Source: Alternaria dauci | Taxonomy: Eukaryota; Ascomycota; Dothideomycetes; Pleosporales; Pleosporaceae | Assembly (NCBI RefSeq): GCF_042100115.1 | Contig: NC_091276.1 | Span: 62,001-126,000 of the forward strand | Reading direction: 5' to 3' | Length of the DNA: 64,000 nucleotides | Shown: piece by piece, positions 11,891 through 25,554 of the stretch | How positions within the stretch are numbered: position 1 is the stretch's first letter | Layout: every line of letters begins with the position of its first letter | Notes under the pieces: model-generated | The model's database searches: none | Seen by the model: the letters and a program-made list of their open reading frames with translations, nothing else | Told to the model about the DNA's origin: nothing | Position numbers and translations under genes: made by a program

Positions 11891-12250
11891 AGACTTGTCA
11901 ACAATCAAGCCAGCTTGATCGCTATCAAGCTGGCGCATCAAGCTAGCTAAGTAATCAAGCTAATCTTAAGGTTTTTTATTATTAATCAAGCTAATTTTAA
12001 GGTTTTTCTTATTAATCAAGCTAATCTTAAGGTTTTTTTTCTAATCAAGCTAATCTTAGCTTTTTTGTAGATCTTTTACCTGATTAGGCTAGCTCACTCC
12101 CTGCTTAGGAGGGTAGCTTATATTAAGCTAATTAAGCTAAGCTCATTAACTTTAACTATCAAGCCAATTAAGTTAAGCTAAGTTAGAGGTACCCACCAAT
12201 TAAGCTAAGCTGGGGCACCTAGCCTGATTAGCTTGATTGTTGACAACTCT
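11891..12250. mobile_element. MITE-like element with 20-bp terminal inverted repeats
   Basis: The 20 bp at 11891-11910 and the reverse complement of 12231-12250 agree at 19 of 20 positions, sharing TTGTCAACAATCAAGC exactly. The 360-bp interior has no ORF, is AT-rich, and is built from many copies of the words AATCAAGCTAA and AAGCTAA. A perfect 11-bp stem with 4-nt loop lies just inside the left end (11909-11934). This fits a non-autonomous DNA transposon. No clear target-site duplication was found; TAG or TAGC beside both ends is only suggestive. Confidence 0.65.
11953..12066. repeat. Tandem repeat, about 30-bp unit, four copies, inside the MITE-like element
   Basis: Units start at 11953, 11984, 12014 and 12043, each beginning AATCAAGCTAATCTTAAG followed by a T-rich run; the second has one C-to-T change (AATTTTAAGG) and the last is shortened. 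Unit lengths are about 31, 30 and 29 bp. Confidence 0.85.
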
Positions 12251-12572
12251 GCTAGTAGCGCTGTGGATATATTACTATGATCGGACCGATTCAGAGTGGG
12301 ATCATTGCGAATCCGCCTTGGTCGGCATTGCGGAATGAGCTGACTGATGCGTATAATTTCGTCCGGGATCAGATCTCTGTCGTTCAGTCTTCAAGATCCT
12401 TTGAGCATATACCACAAATTGTTCATGATGCTGGTGACTAAATCAAATCACTACTTAAGGCCACTCATATGTTGAATCGATGTACAATCAAGCTATCAAG
12501 AATATTACCTTCCTACTTTACTAGTCTACTGTCGCAAAGAGCCTGAGAATTTTGTTATATTGTTACCTCGAA

Positions 12573-13607
12573 ATGGCTTCCAACCCAAGTTTCAACGATA
12601 AAACTAGCGCTCTTGAAGTCGCAAGTCACTACGCATCGCAAGCTCGCAACAAGATTGTGCTGATAACTGGTGTTTCCAAAGGCGGCCTTGGAGAGGGCAT
12701 CGCCCGCGCTTTCGCTCACGGAGGTGCATCTACCGTTATCGTGACTGGAAGGGACGACACTCGTTTATCCTCAATTGTCAGCGACCTTGCCAGAGACTAC
12801 CCTTCGGTCAAGATTCGTCCGCATAAACTGAATCTCTCTTCTCTTGAGGCTACTCGTCGCTCCGCAAATGAGCTTCTTAAGGATGACACTGTTCCAAAGA
12901 TCGACTTCGTGATCGCAAACGCCGGCGGTGTATTTCAGGGTCCCAGGACACTGACGTCGGATGGTTTGGAGCCAAACTTCGCCATCAACCACCTCGGCCA
13001 CTTCCTCTTCGTCACCACTCTACTCCCCAAGCTCCGTCTTGCGGCCCAAAGCTCGGCTCCCGGAGATACACGTGTAGTCGTGATCAGCAGCGTCGCCGTG
13101 AATCTGTCCCCCGTGCGATTTGCAGACTACAATTTTGACGGCACAGCCGTTCCAGATGACGAAGCACCAAATTGGGTTCTTCTCAAGGAAATTCTTGGCA
13201 TCGAGGAGCACGAAGGCTATGATTCGTGGATTGCATACGGACAAGCCAAGACAGCAAACGCGCTCTTTGCTGTGCATTGGAACACTCTTTTCGCTCGCCA
13301 AGGCATCTTTGCTTTCGCACTGCACCCTGGGGCCGTGCAGACTCAAGCAGCAGAGACAATGCTCCGCAGCATGGGTGAGGAGCTAAAGGCAAGATTTTCG
13401 ATAACATCGGACAAGAATATTGATCAAGGTGCTGCGACCGCATTGGTGGCGGCACTGGATAGTGGGCTGACGCCAGAGAAAGGCGTGTTTCTGGACGACT
13501 GCCAAGTCAAGGATGTGCCCGAGTACGCGGTCAGCAAAGCAAAGGCAGAAAGGTTGTGGAAGTTGAGCGAGGATGTTGTCGCAGAGAAGCTTGGAATCGC
13601 CTTGTAG
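12573..13607 (+). CDS. Short-chain dehydrogenase/reductase (retinol dehydrogenase-like)
   Basis: A single-exon ORF of 344 aa from the ATG at 12573. The classical SDR features are in order: cofactor loop ITGVSKGGLGEGIA (about residue 30), IANAGG (about 114), a catalytic Ser in VVISSVAV and the catalytic pair in YGQAK. Length and the extended C-terminus match the fungal retinol-dehydrogenase/WW-oxidoreductase-like subfamily, which reduces or oxidises varied small molecules with NADP(H). The substrate is unknown. It stands between a MITE-like element and a decayed LysM/CBM18 gene, yet has an unbroken frame, so it is probably under selection. Confidence 0.85.
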   Translation: MASNPSFNDKTSALEVASHYASQARNKIVLITGVSKGGLGEGIARAFAHGGASTVIVTGRDDTRLSSIVSDLARDYPSVKIRPHKLNLSSLEATRRSANELLKDDTVPKIDFVIANAGGVFQGPRTLTSDGLEPNFAINHLGHFLFVTTLLPKLRLAAQSSAPGDTRVVVISSVAVNLSPVRFADYNFDGTAVPDDEAPNWVLLKEILGIEEHEGYDSWIAYGQAKTANALFAVHWNTLFARQGIFAFALHPGAVQTQAAETMLRSMGEELKARFSITSDKNIDQGAATALVAALDSGLTPEKGVFLDDCQVKDVPEYAVSKAKAERLWKLSEDVVAEKLGIAL

Positions 13608-14043
13608 CTTCATTAGCGGATGCGTAGAGAACGGCCGATCTCCACGAGTGTGTATAGCCGTCTTTGAGTCTCCTGGTAGAGGTCTCGTATGGCAGTGATC
13701 ATTGGATGGAAGTCTCAATCCTTGTCTATTGTCGGGTTCAGAGCTCTGTTACCCCACGCCCATAGTATGCAGCTAAAGTAACATACGCCGTAGATCATCG
13801 CAGATTTGCGAGTCACCGCTTGTCCGGTCAACGAATCGATCACGTATTCCAGCAGTCCACATCGAAAGTCAAACATGAAACACTTGTTCCTGGGATTGGT
13901 TGATTGATTGTGGCTTTACATCTCATTTGATACTAGTACTTGGAGAACCACCGGTAGACCTATGAAGATAGTATCGTAGAGCCCACTTCAGGGACTGTGC
14001 AGGCGGTGTACCCGACTTGTAATGATGAAACAAGTACTCTTTA
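13608..14043. other. Intergenic, no gene recognised
   Basis: Lies between the SDR stop and the end of the minus-strand LysM/CBM18 relic. Nothing recognisable was seen. Confidence 0.45.
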
Positions 14044-15987
14044 TCATTTACAGGCCCCGTAACTGGTTTGGCTGTGGAATTGTGAGCATCTGTAGATCAG
14101 GATTGTACAAGAAGACTTACCATCCAGATTTGCAATATGCGTTAGTGGTACCGCAAAAGCCACCAGACGAACAGCATTAGCTGTTAAATAGACTGTTTGC
14201 ACACGTGTATCTACCTTTAGTAGCTTTGTAATTACTGTTTAGCAGAGCTACGTTAGACGTAAGATATACGCTAGAGAATAATTTTTAACTGTAGAACTGT
14301 TAGCATACAACTATCCGCAGATAGAAGGAGACCTGTTACGAACTAGCCTTGAGCATAGTGATTCACTGTGTTACTATAGTTTCTAACGCTGCTGCAGCAA
14401 TTTCCGAACGTGCTCCCTCCGCACGTAAGACCAGCGCTGCCTCCACATGTACCATCCATTGAGACCTTGCCAGAGGAAGGAAGTCCACCAGACCCACCCG
14501 GACTGAAACAGTCACCAAAGTTTGATTGGCATCCTGTTCCACAATGAGAGCTTGTAACGCCACAGTAGCTAATGGAAAAAAAGTCAGTGGGGAAGGAACT
14601 TGTGCACAGCTAACAGCAAACGTACCCAGAGTTACTGCAGCAGTTTCCAAACAAGGAACTTCTACATTCGTAAAGTTTTGGCCCACCACAAGTGCCTAGA
14701 AAGTTGCAATCGCTCAGTACTCATATGCTTCCTACGTTGGATGCCTTGGTTTCACGTACCATCAGGCGAGATACTCGCATCAGAGCAATCGCCGAAGGCG
14801 ACCTGGCAATTTGCTGTGCCTAGGAACAAATTTCAACTTGCGGGGACATATCATTGTTTCACTGAGTCTTACAATGTGCTGCGGTAGAGCCACAGAATCC
14901 AGAAGAGCTGCAGCAATCACCGAAGCCAGAGTTTTGACACTTGTACTTATTTGTACCACCACCTAATAACATCAGTCAAGAGATACACTTGTGTTCATAT
15001 TTACTCACAAGTACCATTGGGCGACAGATCAGTGACAGTACAAGCACCAAAGTCGCTTTGACAGCCCGCAGTACATGTAGTAAGTGATTTAGCACGAGCC
15101 ATTGTTAGAAGAGAAAGAGATACACACAATGTGCGGATGTGGATCCGCAAAAACCAGAAGTGCTACAGCAATCGGCGAGAGGCGAGTCCTTGCAAACATA
15201 TTTATCTGCACCGCCGCATGAGCCGTCGGGACTAGTTTTCCCCGTACTTAGTTGCAGAGGTGGAGTGACGTGGTTTGTTTTGTTGTAGGACCAAGGATCT
15301 CGGAAACTGACTTCACAGCCTCCTGATTAACACAGGTATTCAGTGCAAAAGGCAGTAACGTTTCCACATTCGCCTTAAGCATTACAGCAGTCGCCCCATT
15401 TACCTCCACAAAGTTTGTTGTCGTTCTGCTTGCCGCATTTTCCGTTAAGACTATATTGGTCAGGAATCCCCATGCACGCTCCTAAAAAGCAAGTGCCGGC
15501 CATACAGTCCCCCCTCAGACTCAGGATTGGCTAGCAGTACACTCTAGTCAGTGCAGATCATCTTGATGCGCACAATATGTTCCTGCATTTCTAAGTTTCC
15601 AAATTACAGCATTGTTTGTCAGTGTTGAGGCAAGAAGTGTTTGCATGCGGAGGACCACAAAAGCCATCATCTAATGCGAGCTGCTAGATATCTAATGATG
15701 CTTAAGTGAGATTCTCATCAGAATATTGCATACTAACAGCCTCAGACATAGTACTCAGTCTTTACTTTAATATTGTCGCAGGTAGGCTCCACTGTGTGAT
15801 TGAGTCCGAAAAAGTCATCGACGCTGATACCATACCAGCCCGCGAGTTCCTGACATGTGTAATAGTTCACTGTAGCAGTTGTAGATGCTGTGTACCGGCA
15901 AACTACCTGGCCGGTCGTATATGTAGCCTGAGTGGAAGCTGCACAGAGATATATTGTAAAGAACAAAAGGGTGCTGTGAAGACCCAT
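14044..15987 (-). pseudogene. Broken LysM plus multi-CBM18 chitin-binding protein gene
   Basis: The ATG at 15987-15985 opens a signal peptide (MGLHSTLLFFTIYLCAAST) and a LysM module (ELAGWYGISVDDFFGLNHTVEPTC). About seven CBM18 (hevein-like) modules follow on the minus strand near 15.63, 15.39, 15.18, 14.92, 14.65, 14.41 and 14.17 kb, with cores such as DCCSTSGFCGSTSAHC, DCCSSSGFCGSTAAHC and CCSSGGFCGTTNAYC. The last ends CQTSYGACK with TGA at 14046-14044. Several introns fall at module borders in phase 1. Nonsense codons interrupt coding: TGA after the LysM, TAG at 15593-15591 where Trp is expected, and TAA at 15377-15375, 15329-15327 and 14179-14177. Intact relatives are secreted, bind chitin and can shield hyphae from host chitinases. 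One acceptor after module 3 also lacks AG. Confidence 0.75.
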
Positions 15988-16573
15988 GATCGTCAAGACC
16001 TGCTTAGGAAGCGGCCTAACAGTAGAGCATGCAGGCAGGTAAAGAAGCTGCAAAAATTTTCGTTAAGTGGATCTTGTTCAGCATAGTAACTAGAATAACA
16101 AACACGAGCTTCTACCAATATCATGCATTTGGATTATACAGTTGGTAAAAAAACTCCTGCAGTTAGACACAACCTCGCGAAGCTGAACAACCTTTCGTCC
16201 GGCTATTAAACAACGGAGCATCATCCAGTCTACCGAAAATGCGGTTAAAGTGTGCGTTTCTACGCACTTACGTCTGAAGCTGTGCCGCTACCCCTGATTC
16301 ATTGGCTGGTCATAATGCCAAGGCTGCGCGTGCGTATCGATTTCTTACCCATCTAAGATGCCAAGACACTGTCCTTGCAACTCAGGCTGCTTGACTACAC
16401 ACAGAAAGACCCTCGCGTGTTGGACGAGCGAACCTACATTAGCGTCCGTCCCTACTCAGGTATCTACCTTATAATTATTGGCTATCAAAGTGCGACCTAA
16501 CTTCTAGGGCAGCTCCCGGCGGAACAACAGTTTACAAATCCCATACTGGTGAGGCCGAAGTCGTTCCATCACG
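15988..16573. other. Promoter side of the LysM/CBM18 relic; no gene recognised
   Basis: Holds the 5' flank of the minus-strand relic. From about 16500 the plus strand shows open frames that may be upstream exons of the ORF at 16574, but they are not in one frame. Confidence 0.35.
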
Positions 16574-16945
16574 ATGTCAGGTCACGGCTTTGCGCCTGTT
16601 TTTATCGGCGTACTACTTGAATGCATCAAACAGGAGATTCTTTTGAAATTGCACTGGAGCATCCTCGGGGCCGTTGACAAAATCCACATGGAAACTGGAC
16701 TCCTCCATGACGGTTCCGAAGAGCGCCACCCCTTTCTGTCCCACCCGCTAGCCATGGAAGCCCTTACCGTTCCACCGGTGAGCCGCGTTGAAATCTACAG
16801 TGCGGACATCAGCGAAGCTATGCACTTTCACCTAGCTTCCGAAGACTATCCATACAAGTCTCATACTATCGAAAACGCCGATGGAACTCCAGTCACTATC
16901 AAAGATTTTGTTGTCTCTGTACACAACTACCTAAGCCAACACTGA
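16574..16945 (+). CDS. Unrecognised ORF, possibly a broken or intron-containing gene
   Basis: An ATG-initiated ORF of 123 codons ends at TGA 16943-16945. The same frame then stays open for another 55 or so codons (to about 17102) with coding-like content, including VIDPDSRLSYYTPSAHDLFF, so the TGA looks like a CGA-to-TGA change or lies in an unrecognised intron. The segment DGTPVTIKDFVVSVHNYL looks like a compact folded domain, but I do not recognise a family with confidence. It sits beside the LysM/CBM18 relic and may be part of the same decayed zone. Confidence 0.35.
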   Translation: MSGHGFAPVFIGVLLECIKQEILLKLHWSILGAVDKIHMETGLLHDGSEERHPFLSHPLAMEALTVPPVSRVEIYSADISEAMHFHLASEDYPYKSHTIENADGTPVTIKDFVVSVHNYLSQH

Positions 16946-17102
16946 GACATTCTGATCTATTATCGCAAAACGGTTGGCTTCAATAACAAACCACCGCCAC
17001 CAGGAGCGGTTATCGACCCCGACTCCCGGCTGTCTTACTATACGCCCAGCGCACACGATTTGTTCTTCAAGCGCGCATCAACCTCTGGATTCTCGAACCC
17101 TT

Positions 17103-17608
17103 GATAGTTAATGTATCCACATTTCTGGAAGGGGAAGTCGGAAAATCTGCCGAGGCGTTGTGGAAGTCTCAGCGAGCGGCTGCAGCTGTGGCGGCTTTGC
17201 GTAGAGCAAACGCGTAAGGATCATAACTTTCGAGACAGTACATGTGCACAATCAAGACTCTATTATGTATTTTCCCTGGTAGACTCGGTCGTTGCATAGC
17301 TTCTCACGCTGCTTACTTCACATCGCGGATTCTGTCAGCTCGTTCTTTCCCTGGTAGCTTACAGACAACTCGTTGTCGGTGACTCCTGAGTCTGGATCTA
17401 TCAGAAGTAGTCTGCATGAGTATAAATTATCAAGGCATCTTAACAATCTAGGTAAGTAAACTCTTGCCGTAGCGCAGGGCATGTCTCAGTGTGTGTATGA
17501 ACCAGGATAGCGCGAAATCGGTTTGAGCGTTGTAGACATTAAGACACCGCGCGTTCACATATGCGACACAGCTGTGCTTTTAGACAGTGAAACGTTTCTA
17601 GAGACGTC
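17103..17608. other. Intergenic, no gene recognised
   Basis: About 500 bp between the broken ORF and the stop of the zinc-cluster regulator. One short plus-strand ORF (17111-17299) has no recognisable product. Confidence 0.4.
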
Positions 17609-19170
17609 TCACATAACTAGCACTTTCGATAATTGAGGAAGACAGGCTGTCCAGCGATCTCCGTACCCACGCGCCCATATACTCTTGAGGCTCCGTATTG
17701 CAATAGGAACATTGCAAAACTGCGTACGGGCGTAAATCAGTTCCATGCGGTGCACAAGGAAATCTCGTTGAGCCTGATCTGTTGAAGCTGCTCCGGCAAC
17801 GAAGTACACCCAGACCAGTGCGTGAGCACCACGAGCGTCTGGTAGGATTTGCGATACCATGTCTATGAGCTGCTGAATGCAATGTGCCTGGATCGTGTTA
17901 TAGAAAGCTGAACTTGTATCTGCGTTCACTGCGGACCGCATGTATATGTCGCATGCGGAGATAAAACATTGCCGTATCAGATCCGCAAGGCATCTATCTT
18001 CACTGCTCTCTGAGAGATGTGGGTATGCCAGCCAGTCCATCAGAGACTCAGAAGCTTTCATCGTCGTAAGCAGACCCACTTCCTCGCCGAGCAGTGGTAC
18101 TCCAAGCAACTCAAACCTATCAGGTGTTAGCAATGATACTGTAGTACTCTAGGTCACGTACATGTGGGTTTGCGCCTGCAAGAAGTTCAATAAGACGGGG
18201 TCGGCATCTCGGCCAGGATGACTCTTAGACAAGCTGAGCAACATCGAGATGAGGAAACCATAGTCTGCACTCCCTGTTACTGTCTCTCCCACAAGGAGTA
18301 CAATCAAAGTAGCCCATGTGAATTTATTAAATACTCTATCCGCGGACTGCTGCAGAGAGGCTTTGCGCAAGCATGAGATGACGGCCGCACGTCCAGCCTC
18401 AGCTGCTTTCTGGAGTTCGGGTCGCTGACGACTGAGATGTTGAGCCGCAACAGCAATGACCGCGTGACGGAGTACCCCACTCTCGATTGACATTGGAAGC
18501 ACTAAAGACCGATAACCATTCGCTTCGTCGTCAAGCACGACCATGACCGGGGCGACGATATCAGAGACTGTGTTGGGGTTAGTAGATGCCTAGGGCTGTG
18601 GTGAAGACATCAGAATAGCATACAATACGAGAAGAGCATCCGTAGTGTCGGCGCTACCGGAGCGATCCAAGGAACCACGTCGTGATGCTGGGGGTACGCA
18701 GTCACAGCCGAATGATCAGTTCGACAGATATCTTCCACTCCATCTTTGTCCTCCTCATTTGGTTTGGTTTTTTGTAGAGAGAAAAACAATGGACTTGCAT
18801 AGTGTGCTGATTCCTCTGGGATACCAAGCGTTGGCTTCATCATTCTCTTTGTAGTGACAGCCTCACTTATGCCACATGTCCTCTTCTTTGCTCTTTCTTC
18901 GTCTGGCCAACATAGTACTGTTTGGTGACTCGTAGTGGTTGGTAACTCATGCCATCCATCGTGTTCCTCGGTCTTGGGGATCTTGCAATCTTTCAGCCGA
19001 CCCCTTCTAGCCACTCCTTCAGCAAATCGTATCCTGCCAAGTCCAGAACACTCGATGCCTTTCTTCGCACATTTGAGGCACGATGGCTCGGTTCTGTCGC
19101 AGACGATCCGACGGCGTGAGCATTGGAAACAGCCCCGCTCTTTCTTCCCAGTTGCTGCTGCAGGCATCAT
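17609..19170 (-). CDS. Zn2Cys6 (GAL4-type) transcription factor
   Basis: Three exons, complement(17609..18116, 18162..18567, 18624..19170), with introns of 45 and 56 nt give 486 aa in frame. The zinc cluster is at residues 14-41 with Cys at 14, 17, 24, 31, 34 and 41 (C-x2-C-x6-C-x6-C-x2-C-x6-C), followed by a basic linker. The C-terminal two thirds (SDIVAPVMVVLDDE, then SIESGVLRHAVIAVAAQHLS) match the fungal-specific regulatory region often called Fungal_trans_2. It should be a nuclear DNA-binding regulator. It lies 444 bp downstream of, and on the same strand as, the amine oxidase gene, so a local regulatory role is possible but unproven. Confidence 0.88.
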
Positions 19171-19614
19171 TACGTATGTCTTGGATCAATCGGTTTGACA
19201 ATTTCGCGGATTGGCCACAAACGCAGGCCCACAGCTATCGCTTCATCTCATCTGTACTGGTCCAACGCTGGACTGATACGTGTGAGAATTCAATCAAGCT
19301 TGCAGAGTCGTCATGTCTGGAACGTGGGCAACTTGGTGGAGAAATGTTTAGGAAAAGAGGAAGGAATACTAAGTGCGGTTGTGCGAATACGTGGGCCGAG
19401 GTTGGCTCCGGCGCTAGCGAACACGTGTGTCTAGATCTCATGCTCCTGTAGCACGTGACGCTTATCTTGGTGCAGATGTTCGGGATTGATACGAGTACAC
19501 AAAGTCTACTGGAGTGCCTCATATAAATGCGAAGAACAGTGAACACGTCTGAGACGTAGGAGAAGCTTCGTCGCGAATTGTTGGAACTCTTCCTTATGCT
19601 GCAGAGTCTTTAGA
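19171..19614. other. Promoter region of the zinc-cluster regulator
   Basis: About 440 bp between the amine oxidase stop and the regulator start. A short TATAAAT-like string at 19521-19527 faces plus. No gene recognised. Confidence 0.35.
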
Positions 19615-22106
<2,492 letters not shown>

Positions 22107-24755
22107 TCACACCCTAACCACCTTCCCCACCACCCACCCCTCCGCATACCTCTTCCCCTCCCCCGCCTCCGGAATCTCAATTTCAATCCCCTTCCCCACA
22201 TCCCCCCCATTCTCACCCATCACACAATCCCTCACCCCCTTAACCGCCAACCCTAGCCCAACACAACTCGCCACCAACCCCTTAATCTCCTCCGCCCACC
22301 TCCCCTCCACCCCTTTCGCCCTCGCCGCCCCAGCCCCCAACCTCTTATACTCCACAAACGCCGCTTTCGCCGCATTAACATGCCCATCCAACTCCGTCCA
22401 CAGCACCGAGTCCATATTCTGTACATCTTTAACAAAGGCGGCAGGCGGCGGATCTAGCACGGGTCCGTAGGGCAGGCTGTGTGCTTCAAAGTCTTCAAAC
22501 GGGGGTGCTTCTGGTGGCGAGAGCGCCAGGAACGGTTTCATACGGACTTCGTAGCGGAGTTTGTTTGTGGAAAGGGAGGAGCGGCGGGGCAGCGGGAGTT
22601 TGCGGAGGTACAAGGCGATGATGTAGAAGCGTGCTAGGGCGAGGGCTAGCTCAGCTGTGCCTGTTGCTTCTGCGAGGAGGGATTCGAGAAGGGGTGTTGC
22701 GTCTTGTACGTCTTGGACATCGGCGAATCGTTTCTCTTTGCGAAAAGAAGAAGAGAGCGCGGAGGAGTGTGCGTCGACTCTCTGCAACAACTCCTTCCTC
22801 CGCGTCGCGATCAGCCCAAGGAAAAGATACATACCCGCATACTCATCCCTCAAATAAATATCCTGTTCAAACCCCAACAACACCACCTTCTCCACCATCC
22901 ACAGCTTCTTATGGTACACCCACGTACTCAGTCCAAACTCCATGACCCGCCGTTCCACCCCGCCACCGAGCTGCGCCGCCGCCGTCGCTATATCCGCATC
23001 AATGGATCCAGCATCTGCCTGCAACGCATCCCACGCGGTAATAACATGCGTCAGCATCCTCCTTACCCGACACCGATTCTGGCTCACCGCAACCCACAAA
23101 TCGAGATACGCCTGGCCCGCGCGCTCGACAAACTCATCAACTAGCATCGCGAACATGAGCCGTGGCGGTTTCGGGAGCAGCGCGTTGCGCGGCGGGGAGA
23201 GCGTCCAGTTCATGGGATCGAGCACGGGACTCGCGGTCAACACGAGGCTTTTTACGTCGGCGAGCGGCAAGGACACGGAAGTATCCAGGACGTCCGGGTG
23301 GAAGAGTAGTGTAGATAGGTACGAGCGCGCGTACGTCAGCGGCGCCGGAGTGCGCGACGAGAAGTGCCAGAGGAACGCTTGGTATTCCAGCGGGTCGTGG
23401 GGCAGGAACGGGAAACGGGTGCTTTCGTGGCAGTCGGTCGCGAGCTGTGTTAGCTTCTCGATTGCGTCTGCGAAGGAGAGATCGACGATGGGTCGTGGCG
23501 GGACTGTAGACGCGAGACGGCGTTGCATCTTGGGACTGAATGCTCCGGGCACGAACTTGCCGAGCTGGTGCGTCGTCTTTATCCGGTCAATGTTTTCGAG
23601 AACAGGAGGCCAGGAATACGAGATCTGGTCCAGCGCCAGATCCAAATCCAGCGCGCGGAGCAGATACTTTCTCAGTTCCAGACGCGAGACGATGGCGTGC
23701 CGGAGCGCGTCGTTGATGTCGACAAGCGCGGGATCAGCGACTGTTTCCATTGCTGCATCGAGTTCTCGCAAGAAAACATCCATCGGCACGCTCACAAACA
23801 GCACCCGGTTATACGTATGCGTACAGAAATCTTCTTCTTCAAAGTAGTCTCTCCCCGTTATCTTTGCAATCACAAAGTCACAGCCCTTGATCACCGCGAG
23901 ACAATATGCTCTGAGCACCTCCAGCAATGGACCCGGCCGTTTTCCATCCGGGACATCACCTCGGAAGAACTGTGCTTGCGAGAGGATCTTGGTCTCGGGC
24001 CAGAGCAACTTGTCAATGTAGACAGAAGTGAATAACGTCTGGGAGAGCGGGTATCCCGTGTGCCATGCCATTTCGTAGCAGAGGAGTTGGTCCATGATAC
24101 CTATTAGCTCCTCGGGGAGGAGGGGGGAAAGTGTGTCGTAGTCGTCTTCTAACGTCTCGCCTGGGAGGAGGAAACCAGAGTCCATTTTTGGGTCCATGAT
24201 CTAATTCGCATAAATGAGTATATTCCAAGAGGAACAAAGAAAGGAAGGGGGGATAAGAAAATAGTAGCAAGACCATACCTCAATCGCCCCAATGGATTCA
24301 AAAAGCGTAAAATATTCATCCTTGACAAGTTGACCGACCTCGAGAGCTGGTAGGAAACAGAGTCTGGTTAGCCACATCAACTTTGACTTCTCAAGGATAG
24401 TACCGGTACAACGACATGACGATGCTCGCAGATAGCCCCGCCATGCCCCTCCTCCACCACCACCACCACTCCAAATACATACCATTACACGCCCTCGTAA
24501 ACTTGTCCGTCACATCATGAATCTTGGGCTGCACGCGTGATTGTCTCAAGGACAAGTTAGCAGAAGTTGGCGGCTGGACAGTAGGCGCAGACTCTTGCGC
24601 AGCAGCATGTGAGGGACCTGAGTAAATCATCAACACCCATCATCATCAAGTATCTGTGGACAAGGGAGAGAGTTACCAGCACCATCTACTTCGTAACGCG
24701 CATGTGCAGCGGGGCCTGTGCTGTTGTTGTGGCTGTGGATTGCATCTTCGGCCAT
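22107..24755 (-). CDS. MAK10: NatC N-terminal acetyltransferase auxiliary subunit Mak10/Naa35
   Basis: Four exons, complement(22107..24200, 24279..24346, 24483..24617, 24677..24755), with introns of 78, 136 and 59 nt give 791 aa. Mak10 is the large scaffold of the cytosolic NatC complex (with catalytic Mak3/Naa30 and Mak31/Naa38), which acetylates nascent Met-hydrophobic N-termini. The key block LFESIGAIEIMDPKMDSGFL spans the exon 3/4 junction and is diagnostic of the family; ELIGIMDQLLCYEMAWHTGYPLSQTLFTS follows. The C-terminal third is less conserved. The 136-nt intron contains a CCACCACC-type run near 24450-24470. A long plus-strand ORF opposite exon 4 is a shadow of its GC-rich codons. 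Confidence 0.9.
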
Positions 24756-25105
24756 GGTTGTGGTGTCGTCAGTCGTCGCGGGTTGCCGATGCGGGCAAAG
24801 ATTTGTTGACAGGGCCGGTAGTGAGTACGTACATGCGCGTTGGATTACAGGCTCACGCAACGAATGTTACATCAAGGTCACGACAAGCGATCCTAGACAT
24901 ATTACAAAGCGCATGAGATTTTGCAGTGAGGCAGAGAGAATGGCGGCTCAATTGTTGGTGTGCATTGGCTTTAACTCCCCGTCCAGCTTGATAGCACAAA
25001 ACATGCATCCATCAGCTCTCGACTTATCCCCTCCCCACTGCATCATTCATCTCCATAGCCACCTCCAACTACACATGCTCTATCCCTCGCATCGTATCGC
25101 ATCGT
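24756..25105. other. MAK10 promoter and ATP15 3' flank
   Basis: 350 bp between two minus-strand genes. No further feature recognised. Confidence 0.45.
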
Positions 25106-25554
25106 TTACGAGCTCTTAGCCGCTTCAGCCTGGGCCTGGAGCGCCGCAGCATTGAGGTCCTTCATCTCGCCCTGCTTGCCATTCTGTCCATTCCATTAGC
25201 CTGTATCCTGCACTAAACACAATCCCTCCCACCATCCTCCTCCATCTTCATCCCCTCCTGCCCCCACCTATACCGTGTCGTATGCAGTGCAAAACTAACT
25301 CACCTCCCACTTTGCGAATCGCAATTCGCTCTCGCCTCTGCGCTCAGCAGCAATTCGCTTATCCTCCTTGAGCGAGCGGCGCACGACGCGCGATGCAACG
25401 GCGATGTAGCGGTTGTAGCTATTCGATGTCGTCAGTCGGCCTGTCCACAATTTCTTCTCGAGCCCATCTCCAACGTCGCTCTAACAGTGTCTGGAAACGG
25501 GCATGCAGGGGCCAATGCGTACGTGAGACCGGCAGCTTTCCACGCGAATGCCAT
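25106..25554 (-). CDS. ATP15: Mitochondrial F1 ATP synthase epsilon subunit
   Basis: Three exons, complement(25106..25183, 25304..25418, 25523..25554), with introns of 120 and 104 nt encode 74 aa, the usual size. The start MAFAWKAAGLTYNRYIAVAS, then RVVRRSLKEDKRIAAERR and LRFAKWENGKQGEMKDLN, are family hallmarks. The protein sits in the central stalk of F1 next to gamma and delta in the mitochondrial matrix and helps couple rotation to ATP synthesis. The first exon is only 32 nt, so this gene is easily missed by simple ORF calling. The C-terminus is Ala/Gln rich (AALQAQAEAAKSS). Confidence 0.93.

Noticed and set aside
11953..12066. Regular repeats resembling a CRISPR array
   Set aside because: Units are contiguous with T-rich joins rather than unique spacers, and the genome is eukaryotic; it is a tandem repeat inside a MITE-like element.
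22942..23847. 301-codon plus-strand ORF
   Set aside because: Entirely antisense to the conserved MAK10 exon 4; Ser/Arg-rich shadow without motifs.
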